DNA of 64,000 bases from Deltaproteobacteria bacterium (GTDB taxonomy: Bacteria; Myxococcota_A; Polyangia; GCA-2747355; JADLHG01): the NCBI GenBank assembly GCA_020848905.1, contig JADLHG010000018.1, positions 170,062 to 234,061 of the forward strand. The letters run 5' to 3'. Shown here piece after piece: positions 8,160 to 16,400 of the stretch. The translations under genes were made by a program, and so were the position numbers. How positions within the stretch are numbered: position 1 is the first letter of the stretch; each line of letters opens with the position of its first letter. The notes below the pieces were generated by a model. It was not told the origin of the DNA, did no database searches, and saw only the letters and a list, made by a program, of their open reading frames with translations.

Positions 8160-8915
8160 TCACGGTTCGAGCCCCGTGGCGCAGAACGGCGCGTCGAAGC
8201 TCCCCTGCAGACGGCCTCCGCCCACGTTCAGGTCGAAGGTGCCCTTGATGTTCTGCGATGGGTTCACGGCGGTGACGGTCACGCTTCCACCCGTGGCGGT
8301 GGGGTTGTAGGCGCTCGTGGCGCCGGCGAGATAGTTCGCGTCCGCGTCCTTGCCGATGGTGAAGGTCTTCACGCTCGGACTGGCGAGGACCACCTCCAGG
8401 AGCTGCGTCACCCCGGGGACCTTGTCCCAGAGGGGCACGCTGATCGCGCCGCAGCTGAGCGCCGCCTCCGAGATGTAGATCTGCGTCGGGCGCGAGGTCG
8501 GGTCGGTCGGGTCGGGGGTGACGTTGATCCACGAGGCGCTCCCCACCGACGCGAAGCTCTTGCCCTTCACGGTCCCCGAGATGGTGTTGCCGCCGGTGCC
8601 GCCGGTGCCGCCGTCCAGCCGCCCCGAGGAGGCGCGGGCGTCTTTCTTGCCGCTCGGCGCGCCGCTCCCGTCCGTTGCGCTTCGCCCATCGCCCGTCGGC
8701 AAAGCGCCGCCTCCGTCAGCGACGGCCCCCGGGCCGGAGCCGCCCGGTCCCGCTCCTCCGCCGGTTCCTCCGCCCGCGTCGTCCGTGCCGGCGCCGCCCG
8801 CATCCGCTGCCAGGCCGGCCTCGGAGGCCTCGCGCCGCGGCATGGTCCCTTCGCAGCTCGCCAGCAGCAGCGCCGCGAGATAGCAGATGGACGGGACGCA
8901 AGCCGAGCGGATCAT
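8160..8915 (-). CDS. Lipoprotein of unknown function
   Basis: 251 residues from ATG 8915 with AGGAG seven bases upstream. The signal SICYLAALLLASC ends in a lipobox. Residues about 25-105 are a Gly/Ala/Asp linker. The C-terminal half (from SGTVKGKSFASVGSASWINV) is a beta-rich domain ending FDAPFCATG; its two cysteines could form a disulfide. The layout resembles myxobacterial lipoproteins with a C-terminal domain of about 150 residues, but I cannot name the family. It is first in a probable two-gene operon with 7315-8130. The 220 bp between 8915 and 9136 hold its presumed promoter and no gene. Confidence 0.7.
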   Translation of the reverse strand: MIRSACVPSICYLAALLLASCEGTMPRREASEAGLAADAGGAGTDDAGGGTGGGAGPGGSGPGAVADGGGALPTGDGRSATDGSGAPSGKKDARASSGRLDGGTGGTGGNTISGTVKGKSFASVGSASWINVTPDPTDPTSRPTQIYISEAALSCGAISVPLWDKVPGVTQLLEVVLASPSVKTFTIGKDADANYLAGATSAYNPTATGGSVTVTAVNPSQNIKGTFDLNVGGGRLQGSFDAPFCATGLEP

Positions 8916-9135
8916 GTCGTGCTCCTGGTCGCAGCGATCACGCGGGTCATGCTTCAGAAGGGTGTCTTAGAGCGTGAGCGTTGCACTCCCCGTACCGTCG
9001 TGGGGCGCACGCGGTTCCGAGGGTTTCGCGCGGCGCCGCACCGCGCAGCGTAGCCTCGCCGCTACGAATGGGTTCTCGCGGGGACCCCGATCCGGCGACT
9101 CGGCTCCCAGCAACGCGGCGCCGGTCGGCGGGTCG

Positions 9136-10248
9136 TTACTTTCGCGTCAGGAGGGCTCTCAGGCGGCTCACCAGGCTCGCTGGGTCGGCGTCGATGGCGG
9201 TGTTCTTGAGGATGATGTAGCTCGATCCCAGGGCCCGCGCGCGCGCTACCTCGGCGGCAGCGTCGGGGCCTTCGAAGCCCGTGGCGTCGAAGAAGGCCTT
9301 GCCCTTGCGGCGGCAGACCTCCGCGATGCGCCGCTCGGCCGCCGTGAGCGCCTCCTTGGTGCCGACCGCGGTGGCGAGGTCGCCGCGAGCGATCATGACG
9401 AGGTCCGATTCGTCCACGATCGCCTCGAGGTGCTCGAGGGCCGAGAGGGTCTCGATCTTCGAGACCAGCCGCACCCGGGGAGCGCCGAGGCGGACGAGCG
9501 CTCGGCGGACCGCGCGCATCTGCGACGGGGTCTGGACCATCGACACACCGACGAGGTCCGCCCCGCACTCCACCGCGATCTTCAGCTTGCGCCGGTCCTG
9601 GGCCGTCATGGCCGGAAAGCGCGGGTCCTGGCCCACGAGGTTCACGGTGGCGTGGCCGCGCAGCACGCCGCCGCGCACGACGCGGGTCTCGATCCGGCCC
9701 GGCGCGACCGCGGTGATCTCCAGCTCGAGCTTGCCCTGGTGGAGCAGGACCCGTCCGCCCACCTGGGCGTAGCGGTCGAGGCGCGCGTAGTCCACCGAGG
9801 CGCCGTCGCGGGTCGTGGCGCCGGCGCGGCCCCCGAAGGTCAGCGCGAAGGCGTCCCCCTCGCGGAGCGTCAGCTCGCCGCCTGCGGGCGCGGGGCCGGT
9901 GCGCAGCTTGCCTCCCGGCAGGTCGAAGAGGAGCGCGACGTCCTGGCGTCCGACGCGGGCCACGGCTGCACGGGCCGCCTGCGTCTCCCGCAGCGAGATC
10001 CGTCGATCCTTGTGGGCCAGGTTGAAGCGGAACAGGTCCGCGCCCTGCACGAGCAGGCGTTGGAGGACTTCCACCGTCCCCGAGGTAGGACCCACCGAGG
10101 CCACGATGCGCAGCCTCCCGGGCGCTCCGGCCTGCGCGCGGCGCGGCAGCGCGAGCGAGCCGAGGAGCGCGAGGGCGCAGATGACCGAGGCGGTCCCGAG
10201 AAGAACGGGTCGTGTACGACGCGCGTCGAAGGTTCGCAGCATCCTCAT
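9136..10248 (-). CDS. Exported pyruvate-kinase-like protein lacking the C-terminal domain
   Basis: 370 residues from ATG 10248, which overlaps the stop of the upstream gene as ATGA. Residues 1-40 form an export signal (Arg10-Arg11 before a hydrophobic core, then RRAQAG). The rest follows pyruvate kinase: RIVASVGPTSGT at 47, FRFNLAH at 73 (Arg74, Asn76), DLPGGKLRTG at 109, a B-domain at about 115-205, SKIET at 263 (Lys264, Glu266), MIARGDL at 285 (Asp290) and DATGFE at 321 (Thr323). The usual active-site residues are thus retained, but the roughly 120-residue allosteric C-domain is missing. Cytosolic pyruvate kinases have no signal peptide. A PEP/pyruvate-superfamily enzyme with a different substrate is an alternative. 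Confidence 0.8.
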   Translation of the reverse strand: MRMLRTFDARRTRPVLLGTASVICALALLGSLALPRRAQAGAPGRLRIVASVGPTSGTVEVLQRLLVQGADLFRFNLAHKDRRISLRETQAARAAVARVGRQDVALLFDLPGGKLRTGPAPAGGELTLREGDAFALTFGGRAGATTRDGASVDYARLDRYAQVGGRVLLHQGKLELEITAVAPGRIETRVVRGGVLRGHATVNLVGQDPRFPAMTAQDRRKLKIAVECGADLVGVSMVQTPSQMRAVRRALVRLGAPRVRLVSKIETLSALEHLEAIVDESDLVMIARGDLATAVGTKEALTAAERRIAEVCRRKGKAFFDATGFEGPDAAAEVARARALGSSYIILKNTAIDADPASLVSRLRALLTRK

Positions 10249-11354
10249 CTCCGGTTGACGATTAGCGGGCTCCGGGGCAGCGCAGGCCGCGCGGCCTTGC
10301 TCCACGCGCGGTCGACCTTCGCCACGGCGAGCGCTTCGAGACGGCTCCGCAAGGTGGGAACCTCCCACTTTGCGGGGGAGCCGAGGAGCCGTCGGATGCC
10401 GGCGTGCCCCTCCAGCACGCGCGCATCCTTGAGCATCTGCAGCTCCACGTCCGCCCGAGGATCGTTGAGGACCCGCGTCAGGTAGCGGGTGAAGACCTTC
10501 ACGTTCAGCCGCGCGGGCGCGAGCTTGGTGCCGCGCTGGATCGCGTTCACGATCTCGAAGGGCAGCCGGTCGTAGCCCGACCGCCCGAAGCTGCGCGCGA
10601 GGCGCAGGAGCCAGAGCAGCGGCTTGGCCTGGAGCTCGGCGGGATGCACGAGCTCGAGCCGGCGCGTCTGCCACGCCTCGTAGCCCCGATACGCGTCGAC
10701 CACCGTGCCGTCGCGCACGAGCCGCTCGTAGGGCCGCCCCCGCATCGCGTCGACGGCGCCGACGAGCGTCCGTTCCGGCGGGAGCGGGATCATGACCGTG
10801 TCCACGCTCAGCGCGCCGTTCAGCGCGAGGTCCGCGGGCGAATGGTAGAGGGAGAGGTCGAAGACCTTGCCGTCGGGCTGCGTGAGAAAGAACCCATAGC
10901 CCGCGATGTAGCGGGCCGCCTCGCGGGGCGGGAGCGCGGGGTTCGCGCGCGGGCGGGTCTCGAGGTCCTTGATCGCGAGGGCTCCGGGTCGCACGGCCTG
11001 GCAGCGCTCGGCCACCTTCGCGGCGTAGGCGCGCGTTACCTTGCGGTCCGCGACCACGAAGATGTCGATGTCACGTGCGTCGAGCGGCCGACCGAAGTAG
11101 AGCGCGTCCAGGATCGAACGCGAGCTGCCGCCGCCGATGAAGAAGCGCGCGTGGCCGAACTCCTGCTGCAGCACGCGTTGCAGCGGCGCGAGCTCGGCGG
11201 AGAGCGCTTGGATCGACGCCGGAATCGGAGCGCGCGCGTCCAGGCGTTGCGCGATGGCCGAAGTGGATGCACCGCAAAGGAGGAGGGCGAGGAGCGCGGC
11301 GCATCGTCGAAGAGAGTGGGGGAGGCCTCGCGCTGCGGGTCGTGAAAGGCTCAT
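10245..11354 (-). CDS. Exported nucleotidyltransferase-fold protein
   Basis: 369 residues from ATG 11354. A signal peptide (SLRRCAALLALLLCGASTSAIAQ) has twin arginines before the hydrophobic core. The mature part starts with a pol-beta-type nucleotidyltransferase signature: FIGGGSSRSILDALY (Gly74-Arg79), DARDIDIFVV (Asp95 and Asp97) and KVFDLSLYHS (Asp166) as a possible third carboxylate. A mostly helical C-terminal half (about 195-369, with YERLVRDGTVVDAYRG) resembles the tail of tRNA/polyA nucleotidyltransferase-like proteins. Substrate unknown. It overlaps the exported pyruvate-kinase-like gene by four bases, so the two are very likely translated together. Confidence 0.7.
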   Translation of the reverse strand: MSLSRPAARGLPHSLRRCAALLALLLCGASTSAIAQRLDARAPIPASIQALSAELAPLQRVLQQEFGHARFFIGGGSSRSILDALYFGRPLDARDIDIFVVADRKVTRAYAAKVAERCQAVRPGALAIKDLETRPRANPALPPREAARYIAGYGFFLTQPDGKVFDLSLYHSPADLALNGALSVDTVMIPLPPERTLVGAVDAMRGRPYERLVRDGTVVDAYRGYEAWQTRRLELVHPAELQAKPLLWLLRLARSFGRSGYDRLPFEIVNAIQRGTKLAPARLNVKVFTRYLTRVLNDPRADVELQMLKDARVLEGHAGIRRLLGSPAKWEVPTLRSRLEALAVAKVDRAWSKAARPALPRSPLIVNRR

Positions 11355-11701
11355 GCTGGGGTCGCGAGGGCTGCACCGGGCGGGCCAATCGCGAGGTATG
11401 TCGTGTCAATGCTTTACGTTTCGGCGGTCACGGCGTGCCGACTTCCTTTGCGACACGCGCTCCGAAAGCCGGAGGCCTGGCGGCAACTCTCGTCACCTCC
11501 GCGAATGCGCGACAGCTCGGCTCGTTTTCGATGCGGTGGGCAGGCGGCGGTGGCGTCCACGCGACGCGCAACCTGGCGACGAACCTGCGACTGCCGCGTA
11601 GAGGCGGGCGAGGAACGGCTCTTGCTCTCGGTCCTCGCGCAGCGCGGCCACGGGGCGCGAGCGCCCCCGAAACAGTCACGTCCGACCGGAGGAGACCCAT
11701 C
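11355..11701. other. Divergent intergenic region, no gene seen
   Basis: These 347 bp separate the divergent nucleotidyltransferase-like and C39-like genes and presumably carry both promoters. I see no convincing -35/-10 pair, stem-loop or small ORF with a ribosome-binding site. GGAGGAG just before 11702 is the ribosome-binding site of the plus-strand gene. Confidence 0.5.
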
Positions 11702-12391
11702 ATGTACCCATCGACCCGTCGCCGCTGCGCTCTCGCGGCGCTGGCCTTCGTGGGCGCCGCCACGCTGACGCGCCCCGCTGCCGCCGAGCCGTGGGCCCCG
11801 CGAGCGCCCCTTCGCGGCGCGGGCATCGCGTTGCCCCGGCGCGTGCCGGCCTTCATGCAGAACGCCGTGCTCCGCAATACCTGTGGCCCGAGCGCCGTCA
11901 CCGCGGCTCTGCGCTACTGGCTCCCCGGCTTCGAGCTGCGCTTTCCCGACGAGATGCAGGTGGTGCAGCTCGCCACCCAGTACGCGGCCGCGCTCAAACC
12001 GCTCCTCGCTCGAACGGCGCCGCACCCCACCTTCCTCTGGAACGACGCGGACGGGCTGGCCGCGGCGGCTCGGCACCACGGGCTCTACGCCAAGGTGGAA
12101 CGCGGCGTCCGCACCGACGGCTTCACCAACCAGCTCGCGAGCTGGCTGGCCCTCGGAGAGACTCCGGTGGTGTGGGGTCTTCTCGACGGGGTGAGTCCGG
12201 ACTCCGGGCACTTCCGCGTCGTCGAGGGGGTGGATGCCGTGGGCGTGCACCTGATGGACCCCTGGCCCGACAGCCCGCGCTACGACCACGTCCCCTGGGC
12301 TACCTTCGAGCGCCAGTTCCATAACGCGCTCGTCCCCGAGGGCCTCGCGATCCGGCTGAGCGCCTTCCCCACGCCGCTGCTCACGCCGTAG
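11702..12391 (+). CDS. Exported C39-like (papain-fold) cysteine peptidase-like protein
   Basis: 229 residues from ATG 11702, with GGAGGAG upstream. A signal peptide ends near AAAEP (residue about 25). The domain carries the papain-fold elements of C39-like proteins: Gln then Cys in MQNAVLRNTCGPSAVTAA, a His in SGHFRVVEGVD, and an Asp in HLMDPWPD. It has no ABC-transporter or membrane domain, so it is a stand-alone exported protein, possibly a peptidase or transglutaminase-like enzyme. The region between Cys and His is longer than in bacteriocin-processing C39 domains. Substrate unknown. Confidence 0.7.
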   Translation: MYPSTRRRCALAALAFVGAATLTRPAAAEPWAPRAPLRGAGIALPRRVPAFMQNAVLRNTCGPSAVTAALRYWLPGFELRFPDEMQVVQLATQYAAALKPLLARTAPHPTFLWNDADGLAAAARHHGLYAKVERGVRTDGFTNQLASWLALGETPVVWGLLDGVSPDSGHFRVVEGVDAVGVHLMDPWPDSPRYDHVPWATFERQFHNALVPEGLAIRLSAFPTPLLTP

Positions 12392-12393
12392 GC

Positions 12394-12417
12394 GGCGCAG
12401 GTGATACGCCCTGCGCC
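12394..12417. terminator. Hairpin between convergent genes
   Basis: A perfect 8-bp stem, GGCGCAGG/CCTGCGCC, with an 8-nt loop fills most of the 35-bp gap between convergent genes, suggesting a bidirectional terminator. There is no T-run. Confidence 0.5.
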
Positions 12418-12426
12418 CCGCCCGAG

Positions 12427-12816
12427 CTACAGGGCCTTCACCTTCTCCCGCATGTGGTCGATGACCTTCGTGTGCTCGTGCTCCGGGCTGAACATCACGA
12501 TCTCGGCGTCGGCCGTGACCTTCACGTTGTGGCCGGGCGGCCAGTAGAAGAGGTCGTTGGCCTTGACGGTCTCCTCCTCCCCGGTCGCGCTGGTCGTGGT
12601 GAGCTCGCCCCGCAGGACGTAGCCCCAGTGCGGCACCTGACACTGGTTTCCCTTCAGGCCCTGAAACAGCGGTGTGGTGTCCACGCCGGCCGAGAGCGAG
12701 AAGTACTCGCCGCTGATCTTGCCCAGCCCCGCCGCCTCCCCGAAGCCGCCCTTCAGGCGGAGGACGGCACCCGGGATCTCCATTACTACGGGTAGGTCGC
12801 TTTTCGTCATGCGCAT
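12427..12816 (-). CDS. Cupin-domain protein
   Basis: 129 residues from ATG 12816, which has GGAGGG upstream; the longer open frame is rejected because its extra part has no ribosome-binding site. A single small cupin: VPHWGYVLRGELTT gives the first motif (His, Gly, Glu-like positions), KANDLFYWPPGHNVKVTADAE the turn and second motif, and SPEHEHTKV the end. The first motif lacks the full HxH pair, so metal binding is uncertain. It has no signal peptide, so it is probably cytoplasmic. It is divergent from the lyase-like gene at 13034 across 217 bp that must hold both promoters. Confidence 0.75.
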   Translation of the reverse strand: MRMTKSDLPVVMEIPGAVLRLKGGFGEAAGLGKISGEYFSLSAGVDTTPLFQGLKGNQCQVPHWGYVLRGELTTTSATGEEETVKANDLFYWPPGHNVKVTADAEIVMFSPEHEHTKVIDHMREKVKAL

Positions 12817-13033
12817 GGGATGTCCCTCCGTGGCCGGAACTATTCGTCCGGTTTGTCGCTCCGACAACGCTGCGCGTACAGATAGTGGCGCAGGCACTCG
12901 GCGGGCCCAGGGGGAAGCGAGGTCCCGCCGTCCGCCTGTTCTCGCGGGAGCGCCTTGATTGCGCCACGACTCGGCCGTCCCTATAGTCGATCCGTCGATC
13001 TTCAGCCCGAAGACGATGCGAGGAGCGACCTGC

Positions 13034-14449
13034 ATGGCGAAACGCGCCCTCTATGTGATCGCCGCGCTCCTGGCCGGAGCATGTACGAGCGGCCCGAGCC
13101 GGGGAGGCGCCGACGCGACGGGCGGCGCGGCGGATGCGCGCGGGACGGACGGCCCGGGGCTCGGTCGCGACCTGGCGGCGGTCGACGGGCTGGCGCAGCG
13201 AGATGGCGCCCTGCCGGGGCCCGATGGCGGGTTCCCGGGACGAGACACGGGGCGCGGAGGACGCGACCGAGGACCGGCCGCGAGCGATCTGCGCTCGGCG
13301 GGCTCCGACGCGCTCGTCGCCGGCAAGGACGGCTCCGTCGCGTCGGGCAAGTACCTCCTCCTGACCAAGGCCCGGCTCTTGACCCTGCCCACCTCGGGCG
13401 ATGCGTGGACGTACCTCCGGGCGCGCGCCGACGAGGCTGTCTCCACCCCTCTGAACGCCACCAGCGCGAGCTCGCCGTGGCTGCCGAACTACGCCGTCGT
13501 GGCGCCGAAGTACCTCGGCGCGGCGCTCGTGTACGCCAGCGCCTGGAGCGGCGCGAAGGCCACCTACCGCAAGGCCGTGGAGGACGCGCTCCGACACGTC
13601 ATCGGCTCGGAGCAAGCGGCGAGCACCGACGGCACCGCCTCGGGGGATGCACTCCTGGCCACCTGTCGCCAGCTCGCGGCGTGGGTCATGGCCGCCGACC
13701 TCATCGACTTCAACGGAACGCTCACGGGGAGCCGACCCGGGTGGACCGGGGTCAGCTTCGACGCGTGGCTGAAGACGATGCTGACGAAGACCATCGGCAC
13801 GCACGGCCGCTGGAAGAGCATCTCGCAGACGCATGAGAACTCGGCGTCCAACTGGGGCGCGCACTGCGCTGCGGCCCGCATCGCGGTGAGCCGCTATCGA
13901 GGCGATGCGAGCGACGTTTCCCGCGCCGCGCTGGTCGTGCGCGGGTTTCTCGGGGACAGCGCGGCGTATCCTGCTTACCCGCCGGGCGTCACCCCCGCGG
14001 CCGGGGCCGGCTTCCAGGTGACGGCCGGCTTCGCCGCGAGCTGGGCCTGCCCCTACGCTGCCACGGTGGGCGGGTGGAAGCCCATCAACCCGGCGAGCTG
14101 CGGCCCCGGCTACGATGGCCTCGTCGTCGAGGACATCGCTCGGTCGGCGGGCGCCTATCCGAGCTGGGACGCCACCGGCATCGGGTACACGTACGAATCT
14201 CTCGGCGCGCTGCACCTCGCGGCGCTGCTACTCCAGGGGGCAGGCTACCCGGCCTTCGGCTGGTCGGGGGACGCGCTCCGGCGCGGCATGCAGTGGTTGC
14301 TCCGCGAGAAGCAGCTCCCGTCGAGCGCGAACGGCTCCGTGCAGCGGCACATCCCCTGGGTGACGAACCACTTCTACGGCACCACGTTGCCGACGCAGCC
14401 CGCCGCGATGGGCCGGAGCCTCGCCTTCACGGACTGGCTGTTTCCGTAG
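13034..14449 (+). CDS. Lipoprotein, putative polysaccharide lyase of alpha/alpha-toroid type
   Basis: 471 residues from ATG 13034 (AGGAG eight bases upstream). Signal ALYVIAALLAGAC with lipobox, then an Asp/Gly/Arg linker to about residue 105. The catalytic-sized domain begins YLLLTKARLLTL and has the hallmark THENSASNWGAHCAAARIAV near residue 260, like the Asn-rich catalytic segment of alginate-lyase/heparinase-type toroid enzymes. It ends NHFYGTTLPTQP and LAFTDWLFP. The likely role is breakdown of an acidic polysaccharide at the cell surface. The family assignment is by resemblance and the substrate is not deducible. Confidence 0.6.
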   Translation: MAKRALYVIAALLAGACTSGPSRGGADATGGAADARGTDGPGLGRDLAAVDGLAQRDGALPGPDGGFPGRDTGRGGRDRGPAASDLRSAGSDALVAGKDGSVASGKYLLLTKARLLTLPTSGDAWTYLRARADEAVSTPLNATSASSPWLPNYAVVAPKYLGAALVYASAWSGAKATYRKAVEDALRHVIGSEQAASTDGTASGDALLATCRQLAAWVMAADLIDFNGTLTGSRPGWTGVSFDAWLKTMLTKTIGTHGRWKSISQTHENSASNWGAHCAAARIAVSRYRGDASDVSRAALVVRGFLGDSAAYPAYPPGVTPAAGAGFQVTAGFAASWACPYAATVGGWKPINPASCGPGYDGLVVEDIARSAGAYPSWDATGIGYTYESLGALHLAALLLQGAGYPAFGWSGDALRRGMQWLLREKQLPSSANGSVQRHIPWVTNHFYGTTLPTQPAAMGRSLAFTDWLFP

Positions 14450-14462
14450 TCGACTGCGCGAA

Positions 14463-15401
14463 TCAGAGCTCGCGTACGGTCAGCGCCGCGCAGCTAGGGC
14501 GGGGTAGGGTTGGCGTCGGCCCTGCGCCCCAGGAGGTGCTGTAGCCGCATGCATAGGTGACGAGCGCGTCGCGGCCGGGGGTGACCTTCTCGAGCTCGGA
14601 GGGCTCGAAGATCAGCTCGAAGTCGGCGGGTGAGCCGCCCGGCATCTGGTTCTTGCCGTCGAGGGCGTTGCCCGAAGCGCCGGAGATGGAGTTCGCCAGC
14701 GTCAGGCGCAGCCGCTGGCTCGGGTTCCAGATGGGCAGGCTGTGCAGGTCCAGGCCGACGGAGCCCACGCTCCCCCCGCCGAGCAGCAGTGGAGGCGTGA
14801 GGCTCTGGCCGGTGGCGAGGTTGGTGAGCGTGAGCGCGCCGCTGAGGGACCTGCTCTCCACGCTTTCCGAGAATTCGACCGCGAGAGTGGTTCGCGCGGG
14901 TCCAGGGCCCTTCGGCGAGCTCGCGCCTCCAGACGACTTGAGGACGATCTCCCGGACGCGCGGACGGGGGCCCACGTAGAAGTGGGTCAGCTCCCCATTC
15001 GGCACCCCAAGCACCTCGTAGCTGGGGTGCGGCAGGAGGCGCAGGCCGTACTCGTGACCGTCGCGGAGGGGGCTCGCGGCCCGCAGGCGCAGCATGGTGT
15101 TTCGTGGGTCGCCGTTCGGGGAGCCGGCATCACGGGTCGTCGTCACGAGCTGGCCGTTCGTCAGATCCCAGAGCTCGAAGTGCTGGCCGAGCGTCGATGC
15201 GGCCTCCGTGGCGACGCTGGCGAGCCCCGTGTCGTTGCCGATCGTGACGAAGATGGCCGTGTCGTGGGTCTGGCTCGAGGCGCCGGGGCGAGGGGTCCAC
15301 GAGCCGAGGAGGACCTTCCCCGAGCCGGGGGTCGAGCCGCCGGGGCTACTGCCGCAGGCGGAGAGGCCAAAGAGAATCGCAACTGCTCTGAGATAGCTCA
15401 T
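14463..15401 (-). CDS. Lipoprotein, paralogue of the adjacent gene
   Basis: 312 residues from ATG 15401, overlapping the stop of the upstream gene by four bases (ATGA). The signal YLRAVAILFGLSAC ends in a lipobox. The body looks like Ig-like or lectin-like beta domains: YGLRLLPHPSYEVLG and FYVGPRPRVREIVL in the middle, VEFSESVESRSLSGALTLTN, and a Cys-containing C-terminus. It shares the motif order EYGLRLLPxPxY, LxxFxVGxRPR, LSxSFSExxxxxxL, NALDGKxxxPG...DFEL and the same length (312) with the upstream neighbour, so the two are tandem paralogues. Function unknown. Confidence 0.75.
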   Translation of the reverse strand: MSYLRAVAILFGLSACGSSPGGSTPGSGKVLLGSWTPRPGASSQTHDTAIFVTIGNDTGLASVATEAASTLGQHFELWDLTNGQLVTTTRDAGSPNGDPRNTMLRLRAASPLRDGHEYGLRLLPHPSYEVLGVPNGELTHFYVGPRPRVREIVLKSSGGASSPKGPGPARTTLAVEFSESVESRSLSGALTLTNLATGQSLTPPLLLGGGSVGSVGLDLHSLPIWNPSQRLRLTLANSISGASGNALDGKNQMPGGSPADFELIFEPSELEKVTPGRDALVTYACGYSTSWGAGPTPTLPRPSCAALTVREL

Positions 15402-16336
15402 TCGCGGCTCTCGAAACGGCAGCGGGGGGGAATGGCGGCGGGGCCGTTACCCGTCCACCACCTCTGCTCGTCACACCAATAGGTGAACGCGCCCGATAGA
15501 GACTCGTAGATGACCGCCGGGAAGCTGGAGGGCAGGGCGAACTCGAAGTCCTCCGCCGCACCCGGCCAGGTCAGCTTGCCATCGAGCGGCGCGCCCGCCG
15601 TCGAGGTGGCATTTCGGGAGGCCCGGAGGACGTATCGGTGGTCTGCGTGCCACCGCTCCTTCGGGCCGAGGGGCAGGACGACGGCGTTGTCACCGTCGCG
15701 GGGATCCAGCGCGTGGAGCTCCGTGACCTCGCCGGTCTGGACGTCCCGCAGCGAGAACGTTCCGGGCGCATTGAGGCCCGTGAGGGACATGCCCTCCGAG
15801 AAGCTCAGGCTCAGCGAAGCGTCCTGGAGAAAGGGGAGACCGGGGTAATGACCTCCCCGGACGAAGTGGGCGCGTGGCCTCGACCCTACGAAGAACTGCG
15901 CCAGCTCCTCCCGAGAGGCATCGCCGACGGGGCGAACGTAGCGCGGGTTCGGCAGCAGCCGCAGGCCGTACTCCTCGTTCGCCGGCAGCGGCGTCTTTGG
16001 CACCACAACGACGGGGTACCTCGTGCTGACCCCAGGCTCGGTGCTACCGGCGTGGACGGTGACGGGGGTCACCACGCCCGACCGGAGGTTCAGCAGCTCG
16101 AGGTAGGGGGGCAGGTAGGCGGCCGCGGCCGCGGCCTCCGGCGGCGGTCCACTGACGATGTAGATCCGCTGCAGCGGGCCCGCGCTCGACATCCCGGTGA
16201 AGGGTCGGTCGACGTAGATGGGGAAACGGGGATCCCGGGGTGGGTTGGGGGTGCACCCTGTAGAGGCGAGCAGGCAGAGTACAGTGAGAGCCACGCGGGG
16301 CGAGCGGTTAGGTTGCGTGCGACCCGGATCGTGCAA
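15398..16336 (-). CDS. Lipoprotein, first of a tandem paralogous pair
   Basis: 312 residues if started at TTG 16336, which has GGAGGGGG upstream and an n-region rich in Arg before ALTVLCLLASTGC (lipobox). A GTG start inside the signal would remove the basic residues, so TTG is preferred. The body parallels the downstream paralogue: EYGLRLLPNPRYV, QFFVGSRPRAHFV, LSLSFSEGMSLTGL and GAPLDGKLTWPGAAEDFEFAL. SFSEGMSLTG resembles the first strand of bacterial Big-5-type Ig-like domains. Two cysteines near the C-terminus (YWCDEQRWW, RCRFES) may pair. Confidence 0.75.
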   Translation of the reverse strand: MHDPGRTQPNRSPRVALTVLCLLASTGCTPNPPRDPRFPIYVDRPFTGMSSAGPLQRIYIVSGPPPEAAAAAAYLPPYLELLNLRSGVVTPVTVHAGSTEPGVSTRYPVVVVPKTPLPANEEYGLRLLPNPRYVRPVGDASREELAQFFVGSRPRAHFVRGGHYPGLPFLQDASLSLSFSEGMSLTGLNAPGTFSLRDVQTGEVTELHALDPRDGDNAVVLPLGPKERWHADHRYVLRASRNATSTAGAPLDGKLTWPGAAEDFEFALPSSFPAVIYESLSGAFTYWCDEQRWWTGNGPAAIPPRCRFESRE

Positions 16337-16357
16337 ACGCGTCTTACCCCCTCCGAG

Positions 16358-16386
16358 AGCATCAACGGCAGGCGGCGAGAGGTCAA
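16358..16386 (-). promoter_or_regulatory. Sigma-70-like promoter for the tandem lipoproteins
   Basis: On the minus strand TTGACC (16381-16386) is followed after 17 bp by GATGCT (16358-16363), then a GGAGGGGG ribosome-binding site and the TTG start at 16336. The -35 is close to consensus and the -10 is weak. Confidence 0.4.
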
Positions 16387-16400
16387 GGAAACCTGGGGGC

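Noticed and set aside
8131..8532. N-terminal extension of the lipoprotein at 7315-8130
   Set aside because: The longer frame begins inside the neighbouring lipoprotein gene and is Arg/Gly-rich; AAGGAG and a lipoprotein signal support the start at 8130.
11414..14215. A 933-residue minus-strand open frame across the C39-like, cupin and lyase-like genes
   Set aside because: Composition is Arg/Ala/Gly-rich without domains, and it runs antisense or out of frame to well-supported genes.
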